Assembly (NCBI GenBank): GCA_018657955.1
Contig: JABHWD010000020.1
Span: 194,891 to 258,890 of the forward strand
From: Flavobacteriaceae bacterium
GTDB lineage: Bacteria > Bacteroidota > Bacteroidia > Flavobacteriales > Flavobacteriaceae
Length of the DNA stretch: 64,000 nt
Direction: 5' to 3'
Shown: piece by piece, positions 30,994 to 42,775 of the stretch
Layout of the letters: each line of letters begins with the position of its first letter
How positions within the stretch are numbered: position 1 is the stretch's first letter
Made by a program: the position numbers and the translations under genes
The notes under the pieces: generated by a model
Databases searched by the model: none
Told to the model about the DNA's origin: nothing
Seen by the model: the letters and a program-made list of their open reading frames with translations, nothing else

Positions 30994-31755
30994 ATGATCT
31001 ATAATTACTCCATAATATTCTACATTCTTATTTCTTTTCTATTTCCTAAGCAAGAGATTAAATGTTTAAACTGTTCAGATCAAAATACTTTTTCAGTTTT
31101 AGTTATTACTGAAACTAAAGGCTATGTTCATCGCTCAGCAATAAAAGCAGGAATAGAATTAATCAAAATAATTGGAACTGATAATAATTTTAATGTATTT
31201 CATTCAACGAATTCAAATGTGATAACAGTAGAGAATTTAAAAAATATTAATACTATTATATTTTTAAATACTACATCAGATATATTAAATGCCACTGAAC
31301 AGAGAACAATGGAAGAATTCATAAGTAAGGGCAGAGGCTTTGTAGGTATTCATTCTGCTGCAGATACTGAATATAAATGGAGTTGGTATGGTGAATTAGT
31401 TGGAGCTTATTTCGAAAGTCACCCACCAGGAACATCATTTGCAACTATAAATACAATTAATACTCCTCACATAGCTACAAAACACTTAGAAAGCACTTGG
31501 GAGATCAGAGGTGAATGGTATAATTATTATAATATTAATCCTAACATAACTATTTTATTGAATCTTGACGAGACAACTTATTTTGGAGGAAAACATGGAA
31601 AAAACCATCCAATTACATGGTTTCATAAATATAAGGGTGGAAAATCATTCTATACAGGATTAGGTCATCTTCCTAAAACATATTCTGATGAAAGATTTAT
31701 AAAACTATTAACAGGTGGTATTCTCTACGTTTCTTTGCCTGAATATGATGAGTAA
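30994..31755 (+). CDS. ThuA domain-containing protein
   Basis: VLVITETKGYVHRSA, GRGFVGIHSAADTEYKWSWYGELVGAYFESHP. Confidence 0.9.
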   Translation: MIYNYSIIFYILISFLFPKQEIKCLNCSDQNTFSVLVITETKGYVHRSAIKAGIELIKIIGTDNNFNVFHSTNSNVITVENLKNINTIIFLNTTSDILNATEQRTMEEFISKGRGFVGIHSAADTEYKWSWYGELVGAYFESHPPGTSFATINTINTPHIATKHLESTWEIRGEWYNYYNINPNITILLNLDETTYFGGKHGKNHPITWFHKYKGGKSFYTGLGHLPKTYSDERFIKLLTGGILYVSLPEYDE

Positions 31756-32786
31756 ATAACCTTTAAGCTAGTGTATAACGGTATAGCTATCATAAGACCG
31801 ATAATCCCAAACAGAACGCCTGAGGTAATGATAACAACAAAAACTTTTAAAGGGTGTGATTTTACACTTTTTGAGAAAATATATGGTTGAATTATGAAAT
31901 TATCAATTAATTGAACTACAGAAAAACCTATAAAAATGTATATCACTTTTGAAAGCATCTCTTTAACTAAAACAGGATCTATATAATTTGTCATTGTTAA
32001 AAGCCCCATTAATACTAAACCAATTAAAGGTCCAATATATGGTATGATGTTAAGTAATGCACATAAGAAAGCTATTACAAGTGCATTGTTTACTCCAATT
32101 ATTGAGAGCATTATTGAATACAGTATAAATAGCACAGTAATTTGTACAGAGATGCCAATGAAATATCTTGAAAGTAATAATTTAATTTTTGAGATAGACG
32201 ATAAGAAGTTTTTCTTAACTTTTTTAGGAAGAATACCATTAATTCTAGTTAATATCTCATCCCCATCCTTAATGAAAAAGAATGTTATAAATAGTATAGA
32301 TAATAAGCCTATACCTATGCTGCCGACTTCAGAAATAATGTAATTTAATAGTTTAGGAATAAAGGCAAAATCAATATCAGATAATAGGGTGAATTCAGAC
32401 AAGAAATCATATACAGTAAGATTGTTTGATTCAAAATAGTTGTTTATACTAATAATTAAACTTTCAATATTGGATTTTAGTTCACTATTATTTAAAAGTG
32501 ATAGATTTTTGCTCTGTTCAATTATTAATGGTATAAATGATCCTATTAATATCATAATTACAATAACTAAAAGGAATAATGACGCTATTGATGAAGACAG
32601 ATTATTAAATTTAAGTTTTGATCTAAGAAATGATGAAAATGGAGTAAATATTAATGTCAATACCATAGATATAAGGATGTAGATTATTACAACCTTAACC
32701 TTAATTAAAAAAATCAAAAACAATGTAATACATGCTAATACTAAAATAGATTTTAGGATAGATTGAGTTAATTGATCTAATTTCAT
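31725..32786 (-). CDS. AI-2E family transporter
   Basis: Polytopic; LLNIIPYIGPLIG, VQLIDNFIIQPYIFSKSVKSHPLKVFVVI. Confidence 0.92.
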   Translation of the reverse strand: MKLDQLTQSILKSILVLACITLFLIFLIKVKVVIIYILISMVLTLIFTPFSSFLRSKLKFNNLSSSIASLFLLVIVIMILIGSFIPLIIEQSKNLSLLNNSELKSNIESLIISINNYFESNNLTVYDFLSEFTLLSDIDFAFIPKLLNYIISEVGSIGIGLLSILFITFFFIKDGDEILTRINGILPKKVKKNFLSSISKIKLLLSRYFIGISVQITVLFILYSIMLSIIGVNNALVIAFLCALLNIIPYIGPLIGLVLMGLLTMTNYIDPVLVKEMLSKVIYIFIGFSVVQLIDNFIIQPYIFSKSVKSHPLKVFVVIITSGVLFGIIGLMIAIPLYTSLKVIYSSYSGKET

Positions 32787-32804
32787 ATTATAAATTTAAT
32801 ATTA

Positions 32805-33512
32805 TTATTTGTTATTAACATCAGAGAATGTTTGACAACATACTATTCCCGCAGTTTCAGTTCTCAACCTATTACTCCCTAATGATACAGGAATAAAATT
32901 ATAATCCATTGCTAAACTGATTTCATCATCTGTAAAACCTCCTTCAGGACCAATAATGATGCTTGAGTTTGTTTTTCTTTTAATAATCTTTGATAGGTGT
33001 ACTTTTTTAGAATTTTTGCAATGCGCTATATACTTTTGTTTGTACTGATTTGATTCAATAAATTCTTTAATGCTAACAATTGGTTCAATTTTAGGCAAAT
33101 ATATTTGAAGTGATTGTTTCATTGCAGATACTGCAATTTTATTTAGTCTTGTATAATTTAAAGATTTTCTCTCGTTATACTTGCAAATTAATGGTGTTAT
33201 TGATGAAACTCCTATTTCAATTGCTTTCTCTAAAAACCATTCAAATCTGTCAATTTTCTTTGTTGGAGCAATTCCAATATGTAAACCATATTCCATTGCA
33301 GATTTTTTATTTGAATTTATAATTTTTAGCTGAGTAGATTTTGTATTGATCTTATTAATGATTGCTTCAAACAAATAACCATTTCCATTAGTTAAATAAA
33401 CCTTATCATCTATTTTTTTTCTTAGAACTTTAGTTAAATGATAATGCTCTGAATCTGACATAATAAGATCATCATCATTAATATTTATTTCTGAATTATA
33501 AAATAATTGCAT
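32805..33512 (-). CDS. rsmE: 16S rRNA (uracil(1498)-N(3))-methyltransferase
   Basis: HLTKVLRKK, IIGPEGGFTDDEI, SLGSNRLRTETAGI. Confidence 0.93.
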   Translation of the reverse strand: MQLFYNSEININDDDLIMSDSEHYHLTKVLRKKIDDKVYLTNGNGYLFEAIINKINTKSTQLKIINSNKKSAMEYGLHIGIAPTKKIDRFEWFLEKAIEIGVSSITPLICKYNERKSLNYTRLNKIAVSAMKQSLQIYLPKIEPIVSIKEFIESNQYKQKYIAHCKNSKKVHLSKIIKRKTNSSIIIGPEGGFTDDEISLAMDYNFIPVSLGSNRLRTETAGIVCCQTFSDVNNK

Positions 33513-33516
33513 TGTA

Positions 33517-34536
33517 TTAGATTTTATATCTAGCAGTTGCCGAACAGGATAAATCTGATATTATTGAATCTCTATATTTTAAATATCCCGCAACACCTAT
33601 CATTGCAGCATTATCTGTAGAATAATGAATCTTTGGGAAATATACTTTCCATTTATTATCTCCTCCTATAGAGTTTATTTTTTCTCTTAACACTGAATTC
33701 GCAGAAACCCCTCCACATATCACTATATGTTTTATTTGAGTAATTTCAACTGCTCTAATAATTTTTTCAATTAATATATCAATTATTGTGTTTTGAATTG
33801 AAGCACATATGTCATTAATTCTATTTTTTATAAAATCTTTATTAGCTAAAGATTTCTTTTTAATAAAATTCATAAAACCAGTTTTTAATCCAGAAAAGCT
33901 AAAATTAAGTCCTTCTACTTTCGGCTTTGTAAATTTAAAAGCATGTGGATCACCTTTTTTTGATAGTTTATCTATTATTGGGCCAGAAGGATAGTCAAGA
34001 CCTATAACCTTTCCAGACTTATCAAAAGCCTCTCCTGCAGCATCATCTAATGTTCTACCAATTTCTTCCATTTGAAAATAATCTTTTACAATTACAAGCT
34101 GAGTATGGCCACCTGAAACAGTTAATGCAAGAAATGGAAAATTAGGTGGTTTTTGATCACTATCTATAAAAATGGATAGAATATGTGCTTGCATGTGGTT
34201 TATTTCTATTAAAGGCACATCTAATCCAATAGAAAGTGATTTTGCAAAAGAAGTTCCAACCAGCAATGATCCTAATAGGCCAGGACCTCTAGTAAAAGCA
34301 ACTGAGTTTATTTGTTTTTTATCTATTCCTGATCTAATAATAGCCTCATTTACAACTGGAGTAATTAGTTTTTGATGTTCTCTAGAAGCTAATTCTGGGA
34401 CAACCCCTCCATATAATTTATGTATATCTTGACTTGAGATAACACTGCTTAAAACCTTGTTATTCAATAGTATAGATGCTGCAGTGTCGTCGCAAGAGGT
34501 TTCAATACCAAGCGTGTATATATTGTGCTTTTTCAA
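33517..34536 (-). CDS. tsaD: tRNA N6-adenosine threonylcarbamoyltransferase TsaD
   Basis: LGIETSCDDTAASIL, NHMQAHILS, SGGHTQLV, CGGVSANSVLRE. Confidence 0.96.
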   Translation of the reverse strand: MKKHNIYTLGIETSCDDTAASILLNNKVLSSVISSQDIHKLYGGVVPELASREHQKLITPVVNEAIIRSGIDKKQINSVAFTRGPGLLGSLLVGTSFAKSLSIGLDVPLIEINHMQAHILSIFIDSDQKPPNFPFLALTVSGGHTQLVIVKDYFQMEEIGRTLDDAAGEAFDKSGKVIGLDYPSGPIIDKLSKKGDPHAFKFTKPKVEGLNFSFSGLKTGFMNFIKKKSLANKDFIKNRINDICASIQNTIIDILIEKIIRAVEITQIKHIVICGGVSANSVLREKINSIGGDNKWKVYFPKIHYSTDNAAMIGVAGYLKYRDSIISDLSCSATARYKI

Positions 34537-34587
34537 CTAAAAAAAATAATATAATTAGATACGATTTGTTATTACAAAATAAATTAA

Positions 34588-34616
34588 AAACTTATATAAA
34601 AACTAAATATAAGTTT
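34588..34616. promoter_or_regulatory. 10-bp perfect inverted repeat between tsaD and pfkA
   Basis: AAACTTATAT-N9-ATATAAGTTT in the divergent intergenic region. Confidence 0.4.
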
Positions 34617-34642
34617 ATTAGTTTTATCCTATATTTATATCT

Positions 34643-36644
<2,002 letters not shown>

Positions 36645-36658
36645 TAAAACAATCAACA

Positions 36659-37513
36659 ATGATTTTAATTGTAGACAGTGGTTCCACTAAAACTGATTGG
36701 ATAGGTGTAAACGAAAAAGGAGATGTTGCTTTTGAGACACAAACCTTAGGTTTAAATCCTCAAGTTTTAGACAGTAATATAATTACGGAACGAATAGTGA
36801 ACAACTATGATATCTACAGATTTAGGAAACAGGTAGATAAGCTTTATTTTTATGGAGCTGGATGTGGCACTAAACCCCCTAGAGAATTGATTAATAAAGT
36901 ATTTGAAGAAACTTTTATTAATGCTACCGAAATATCAGTAAAAGAAGATACATATGCAGCAATATACGCAACTACAAATATTGGCGAAAAATCAATAGTT
37001 TGTATAATTGGAACAGGATCAAACTGCACATATTTTGATGGATGGAAAGTTCATCAAAAAGTTACTTCTCTTGGTTATATACTAATGGATGATGCTAGTG
37101 GAAATTATTTCGGAAGACAACTACTAAGAGATTTTTATTTTAATAGAATGCCTAAAAAAATATCTAAAAAATTTGAAGTAGAGTTTGATCTAAAAGCAGA
37201 CACAATAAAAGACAAGCTATATAAACATCCTAACCCCAACACTTATCTTGCAACCTTTGCTAAGTTTTTAATTAATAATAATGATTCAGAGTATACTCAG
37301 TCATTAATTAGAAAGGGGCTTGAATTATTTATTGAAAGACAGATCCTTCAATTTCCCGATGCCAAAGAAGTATTAATCCATTTTACTGGTTCTATTTCTT
37401 TTTATCTTCGAGAAGAACTGGAATCTTGCTTAACAAAATATAATTTAAAAGCAGGAAACATTATTAGAAGACCAATTGAGGGGTTATTAAATTATCACAA
37501 AGAAAACTTATAG
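36659..37513 (+). CDS. BadF/BadG/BcrA/BcrD family ATPase (N-acetylglucosamine kinase-like)
   Basis: ILIVDSGSTKTDWIG, CIIGTGSNCTYFDG, LGYILMDDASGNYFGRQLL. Confidence 0.85.
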   Translation: MILIVDSGSTKTDWIGVNEKGDVAFETQTLGLNPQVLDSNIITERIVNNYDIYRFRKQVDKLYFYGAGCGTKPPRELINKVFEETFINATEISVKEDTYAAIYATTNIGEKSIVCIIGTGSNCTYFDGWKVHQKVTSLGYILMDDASGNYFGRQLLRDFYFNRMPKKISKKFEVEFDLKADTIKDKLYKHPNPNTYLATFAKFLINNNDSEYTQSLIRKGLELFIERQILQFPDAKEVLIHFTGSISFYLREELESCLTKYNLKAGNIIRRPIEGLLNYHKENL

Positions 37514-37522
37514 ATTAGAGAA

Positions 37523-37903
37523 CTATTTAGAGGCAATCATAGAAATTTCAACATTTACATCTTTAGGCAATCTACTTACTTCGACAGTTTCTCTAGCAGG
37601 AGCTTGATCATTGCTAAAATAAGATCCATAAACCTCATTAACCTGTTGAAAATCACTCATATCAGATAAGAATATTGTGGTTTTTACAACATCCTTAAAT
37701 GATAAATTAGCTTCTTCAAGAATTGATTTTAGATTCTCCATAACTTGTTTAGTCTCTGTTTGTATATCATCTAGAACTAACTCATCTGTATTTGGATCAA
37801 ATGCTACTTGTCCAGATATAAACATTAAATTTCCAGAGATTACTGCTTGATTGTATGGGCCAATAGGTTTTGGCGCATTAGATGTGTTTATTATTCTCTT
37901 CAT
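37523..37903 (-). CDS. RidA family protein
   Basis: PKPIGPYNQAVISGNLMFISGQVAFDP; TIFLSDMSDFQQVNEVY. Confidence 0.93.
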   Translation of the reverse strand: MKRIINTSNAPKPIGPYNQAVISGNLMFISGQVAFDPNTDELVLDDIQTETKQVMENLKSILEEANLSFKDVVKTTIFLSDMSDFQQVNEVYGSYFSNDQAPARETVEVSRLPKDVNVEISMIASK

Positions 37904-37935
37904 ATCGGTTTTGTTTTTATTATTAAGAGCGTTGA

Positions 37936-40596
37936 TTATAATATTCTATCTCTTTGTTTTCTTTTATCATATTTAATATCGCTAAGCATTCCTGATTTAA
38001 TTCCTATAAAGAAATTCCATGATGCATTACTGCTAAAAGGAATCCAGCTAAAATTCATTCGCCAACTTAACAAATCTCTTTCAAACCTTAACTGAGTATA
38101 GGTCACGCCGTTATTTTTAAAATCATATCCTGTAGAAATTCCAGTACTCCACTTCGGAGATAACTGAACATCTCCTGAAAACATTAATGAGTGTGAAGAA
38201 ATTTCATTCTGACCAATTGAGTTGCTGTAATTTACTGCATATGCTATTCGCAGGCTCCAAGGTATCTTGTAATTATATAAATCGTTGGGTTTTTTTTCTT
38301 TTTCTTCTTCCTTTTCTTGATTGAATCTATTATCAGCGAAATCCATAGCTCTTCCAAATAAATCATCATCTCTACCGCCACTTCTAACTGACTCATTAAT
38401 TGAGGCTTCATTCTTGTCAGATTTTTCTGAATCACTGCTACTGAATGAGTAATTCAATGTTAGATTTGCACTTGTAAGTCTAAATAACCCTCCTCCATTG
38501 TTTATGTTAAATTTGTCTATTTTAACTCCATTATCATTAAGGGCATAAGGATCAAGAGTGGCCCCAAAATTTATATTCATTTTATTCTTAAATAACTGAG
38601 TTCCTCCTGTCATTCTTACAGGACTTAAGTTTAAAGAATCTGCCGCAATATTATAGGAAGTGGAAAAATTTAAATTATTAAGAATAACAATTTTTTTTGA
38701 TTCTAGATCATCACTTTCTTTATCAATTACTTTTGCTTCAACATTATTTGCTAACGACAGGCCTATAGAACTAGAATAAAATTTATTAGGTTGTCCAAAA
38801 ATTGATCCCTCAAATCTGCTATATTCAAGATCTGATGTTGTAAGTCCATCAGCACTAACTACCTCATAGGTGTCATAATATTGATTAAAAGCAGGAGCAA
38901 GGCTATAGCTAATTGATGGACGAAGAACATGTCTTATTGCTTGTAAGTTTTTCTTATTTTTAAAATCATACATTCCATAAACCGTTGTGCCTAAACTAGC
39001 TGAGAAGTTATACGTACTAAATCCATCATATCCTTTATTATCAATTGTTACTACTTCCTGGTTTTCAATATCAAAACTTCTTTCAATAGTATTAAATACC
39101 ATTGTTGCATTATAATTAGCGCTTGTAGAAAAACTTAAGTATTTAAAGAGTTTAAAATTAGTGCTTATAGGGATGTTATGCTGAAAACCTGATTTTGCTG
39201 AATCAAACATTTCTTTGGTAAAAAATAGTGAATCAGTTGTTTGAATTCTATTTTCACCTCTTAGGCTATATTGAAAATTAATATTTTGTAAAAATCCTTT
39301 TTTGGTACCACTTTTAGGAGCAAAAGGGAAAACTCTAGAAACACTACCTTGAAGCGTAGGTAATGTCATGTTTATTACTTGAGTATTTGTATTCTGAGAA
39401 TGAGTAGCAGAAAGACTAACATTAACTTGTGGCTCACCAGTAAATGTTTTAGAATAAGAAATAGATGAAGACAATGAATTGTTAAGATAGTTTGCTGCAT
39501 TAATCTGATTAACTGATTGTTGATAGTACTTGCTACTCCCAAGGTTTACTGAAGCTGAAAATCTAGAATTTGGATTTGATTTTGAGTCTTTCGTATGTGA
39601 CCATCTTAAATTATATATAGAGGATTTAGAATAATCTGGGAAGCCTCTTTCGCTTTGTATTAAACTTTCATATCTAAAACTAAGATTACCTCTGAACTTA
39701 TACCTAAACACGTAAGTGTTCTCAACTCTAAACCCGTAACTTCCATTTGTATAGTAGTCTCCCAATAATGTTAAATCAATGTTGTCATTTATAGGAAGAT
39801 AGTAACCTCCATTTTGAACAAAATATCCTCTACTGTTTTGTTCACCAAAGGATGGAAAAATAATCCCTGAAGTCCGTTTGTTAGATAATGGAAAGTAAGC
39901 GAAGGGGAGTCCAATTGGAGTAGGTACGTCTGCGATATACATATTCGTTGGTCCCGTAATAATCTTTTTACCTGGAACTACTTTTGCTTTTCTTAAAAGG
40001 AAATAGTATTCGGGGTTTTCTAAATCAGCTGATGTAGTAAATTTAGCTCTATTCATAAAGTAAACAGAATCGTTTTCTTTTTTTGTTTTTTCAGATAAGA
40101 TTTTTAATCCAGCCTGTTCTGTTCTAGAATTGAATATTATGGCTTTTTTTGTGTCCATATTAAACTTTAAAGAATCTGGTTCTATTACGTCTTGTCCTTG
40201 TTTAAAAACGGGTGATTGTGTGTAATTTCCTAGACTATCAATTATTCTGCCAGCATATATTTCATTATTACCATAATCTATTACAATTATTCCAGAAGTA
40301 ATCTCCATGCTCTCATGCACTATTTTTGCATTATTATATAGATGAATTAATTTATTATTTGGATCAATTGAAACAGAATCTGATGCATTATATACTACCT
40401 TACCTAATAAAAATGATTTTTTATCTGCTATTGAATCATTTGCAGGTTCTATAGAATCGTATTTAGTTTCTAAGTAATATTGACTGTGTAAATCAATCTT
40501 AAATTCATTCTTGTCATCTGAAAATGCATAACTAAACGTGTTTGTAAACAATGAATAACTTAGAAATAAAAGTATGTTAAAAGGAAGTGTTTTCAA
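37936..40596 (-). CDS. LptD-like outer membrane LPS assembly protein
   Basis: OstA-like N-terminal region followed by a long beta-barrel; divergent to an amidase as in Flavobacteriia. Confidence 0.85.
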   Translation of the reverse strand: MKTLPFNILLFLSYSLFTNTFSYAFSDDKNEFKIDLHSQYYLETKYDSIEPANDSIADKKSFLLGKVVYNASDSVSIDPNNKLIHLYNNAKIVHESMEITSGIIVIDYGNNEIYAGRIIDSLGNYTQSPVFKQGQDVIEPDSLKFNMDTKKAIIFNSRTEQAGLKILSEKTKKENDSVYFMNRAKFTTSADLENPEYYFLLRKAKVVPGKKIITGPTNMYIADVPTPIGLPFAYFPLSNKRTSGIIFPSFGEQNSRGYFVQNGGYYLPINDNIDLTLLGDYYTNGSYGFRVENTYVFRYKFRGNLSFRYESLIQSERGFPDYSKSSIYNLRWSHTKDSKSNPNSRFSASVNLGSSKYYQQSVNQINAANYLNNSLSSSISYSKTFTGEPQVNVSLSATHSQNTNTQVINMTLPTLQGSVSRVFPFAPKSGTKKGFLQNINFQYSLRGENRIQTTDSLFFTKEMFDSAKSGFQHNIPISTNFKLFKYLSFSTSANYNATMVFNTIERSFDIENQEVVTIDNKGYDGFSTYNFSASLGTTVYGMYDFKNKKNLQAIRHVLRPSISYSLAPAFNQYYDTYEVVSADGLTTSDLEYSRFEGSIFGQPNKFYSSSIGLSLANNVEAKVIDKESDDLESKKIVILNNLNFSTSYNIAADSLNLSPVRMTGGTQLFKNKMNINFGATLDPYALNDNGVKIDKFNINNGGGLFRLTSANLTLNYSFSSSDSEKSDKNEASINESVRSGGRDDDLFGRAMDFADNRFNQEKEEEKEKKPNDLYNYKIPWSLRIAYAVNYSNSIGQNEISSHSLMFSGDVQLSPKWSTGISTGYDFKNNGVTYTQLRFERDLLSWRMNFSWIPFSSNASWNFFIGIKSGMLSDIKYDKRKQRDRIL

Positions 40597-40677
40597 TGTT
40601 TATAAGTGTATATTAGTAACTCGTATAGAAAACTTTTGTAAAGTTACGTATTTTTCAAGAGAGTAATATATATAACT

Positions 40678-41757
40678 ATGAGTAAAATCTCATCATATCT
40701 TAGTTATTTTAACCTTACTTTAACAGCCAAATTTATTCTCTTACTCTTTACGTTTAATAGTCTTTCGATTAATAAGGTCATCTCTCAGGAAAAATTTAAA
40801 ATCGTTATTGATGCTGGTCATGGCGGAAAAGATCCTGGCAGACCCAATAAAAATGGCATATTAGAGAAGAATATTGCGCTAAATATGGCCCTAAATCTTG
40901 GACGTGAATTAAAAAAAGATGACAATCAAATTATATACACAAGAGATAAAGATGTTTTTTTAACATTAAGACAAAGAGCTAAAATAGCAAACGAAGCAGA
41001 TGCTGATCTTTTTATCTCAATTCATTGTAATGCCTTTCATGATAGTAGAGTTTATGGTACAGAGACCTATGTTTACGGACTACATGTTAGTAAAGCAAAT
41101 TTTGATGTAGCTCTTAAAGAAAATGAGGTTATCTTTCTAGAAGAGGATTTTGAAAAGAATTATCAAGGGTTTGACCCAAAAGCCCCTGAATCATTAATTG
41201 GACTAACCTTAATGCAAGAAGAATATTTAGATCAGAGTATTTTACTAGCAAGCTTTATTCAAGATAATTTTTCTAAAAAGTTAAAATTAAAGAATAGAGG
41301 AGTAAAACAATCTGGATTTTGGGTACTGCATAATACATATATGCCTAGTGTTTTAATTGAAACTGGTTTTATAACTAATCCTAAGGAAGGAGCTTATTTG
41401 AACTCATCTAATGCTCAAAAGGATATAGCACACAATATTTTTAATGCAGTTAATAAATATAAGACTACTTTAGGAATAACAGGCAATTACGATGTTGTTT
41501 ATAGGCCAAAAAATGAGATCACATATAAAGTACAAATTGCTGCGAGCAGAAGAAGACTTGAGTTAAAGAGCTATAACTTTAAAGGCTTAAAAGATTTGTC
41601 AGTTAAAAAAGAGGGGAGGCTCTATAGGTATTTTTATACAAGTTCATATGATTATAATGAGATTTTAAAAAAGAAAGGATATGCTATTTCAAAAGGGTAT
41701 AAAAAATCATTCATAGTAGGCTTTAAAAACGGCAAAATAGTTGCTATTAATAACTGA
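40678..41757 (+). CDS. N-acetylmuramoyl-L-alanine amidase
   Basis: IVIDAGHGGKDPGR, ISIHCNAF, PSVLIETGFITNPKE. Confidence 0.93.
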   Translation: MSKISSYLSYFNLTLTAKFILLLFTFNSLSINKVISQEKFKIVIDAGHGGKDPGRPNKNGILEKNIALNMALNLGRELKKDDNQIIYTRDKDVFLTLRQRAKIANEADADLFISIHCNAFHDSRVYGTETYVYGLHVSKANFDVALKENEVIFLEEDFEKNYQGFDPKAPESLIGLTLMQEEYLDQSILLASFIQDNFSKKLKLKNRGVKQSGFWVLHNTYMPSVLIETGFITNPKEGAYLNSSNAQKDIAHNIFNAVNKYKTTLGITGNYDVVYRPKNEITYKVQIAASRRRLELKSYNFKGLKDLSVKKEGRLYRYFYTSSYDYNEILKKKGYAISKGYKKSFIVGFKNGKIVAINN

Positions 41758-41830
41758 TGAAATTTTATAATAGGTTATATGTTAATAATTTATTTCCTAA
41801 TTTTAAGCAATAATACATAAAGTACTTGAT

Positions 41831-42757
41831 TTGAGATTTACAAAAGAGATAGGTATCGGTATTCTAGTAATTCTAGGGACATTAATGTCTGTCTTCTCCT
41901 ATAACTATCTTAAAGGCATTAACTTGTTTGAAAAAACCAGGACCTTTAAGGTTATATATACAAAGGTAGATGGATTATCTCCGTCAAATCCTGTAACCCT
42001 AAACGGGTATAAAATAGGAAAGGTCCAAAAAATAAACTTTAATTCTAATGACACCAAAGAGCTTATTGTTGATATAGTTATTGAAAATGATGTCAAATTT
42101 TCAAAAACAAGTAAGGCTGAATTGTATGAAACTGGTCTAATAGGAGGAAAGGCTATTGCTATTGTGCCTGATTATGATAACAATGCAATTGCTCAATCAG
42201 GAGATTACTTAATTGGTAGTATAAAACCTGGTTTAACAGATTTAGTTAATCAAATAATGCCGCAAATACAATTACAACTAGAAACTGTTATGAAGAAAGC
42301 TGGAATTGTGCTATCAAACATAAATACTCTCTTTGATGAGGAAACTAAAAAATCTCTAAAATCAAGTATAGATCAATTTGCTAATCTTACTAATAATTTA
42401 TCAGAGACTTTTAGAAATGTCGATGCCTTTATTAAAGATAATTCACCAAATCTAACCACAACAATAGATAATCTAAATGCAACATCTTTGAAAATGAAAG
42501 ATATGTCTAATTCTATGTCAGAAGTCGATTTAAATTTAATTCTTACTAATCTGGATAGTACTATATCTAATCTGAACAATATAACTAATAAGTTAAATCA
42601 AGGTGAAGGCACTGTAGGTAAATTAATTTATGATGACGGGCTATTTAAAAACTTAGATAATGCAACAAAAAATTTAGAAGAATTAATAGAAGATATTAAG
42701 CTGAATCCTAAACGCTATGTGCATTTTTCTATTTTTGGTAAAAAGTCTGATAAATAA
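41831..42757 (+). CDS. MlaD/MCE family protein (TTG start)
   Basis: FKVIYTKVDGLSPSNPVTLNGYKIGKV MCE domain. Confidence 0.88.
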   Translation: MRFTKEIGIGILVILGTLMSVFSYNYLKGINLFEKTRTFKVIYTKVDGLSPSNPVTLNGYKIGKVQKINFNSNDTKELIVDIVIENDVKFSKTSKAELYETGLIGGKAIAIVPDYDNNAIAQSGDYLIGSIKPGLTDLVNQIMPQIQLQLETVMKKAGIVLSNINTLFDEETKKSLKSSIDQFANLTNNLSETFRNVDAFIKDNSPNLTTTIDNLNATSLKMKDMSNSMSEVDLNLILTNLDSTISNLNNITNKLNQGEGTVGKLIYDDGLFKNLDNATKNLEELIEDIKLNPKRYVHFSIFGKKSDK

Positions 42758-42775
42758 CCTAATATATAGAAGCTG

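Noticed and set aside
30994-31755. ThuA gene as a sign of a polysaccharide utilisation locus
   Set aside because: No SusC/SusD pair, sugar hydrolase or sensor gene is adjacent.
38244-38435. Lys-rich 63-aa minus ORF (KKRKKKKKKNPT)
   Set aside because: Out-of-frame reading of the acidic/lysine-rich EEEKEKK segment of the LptD-like gene.
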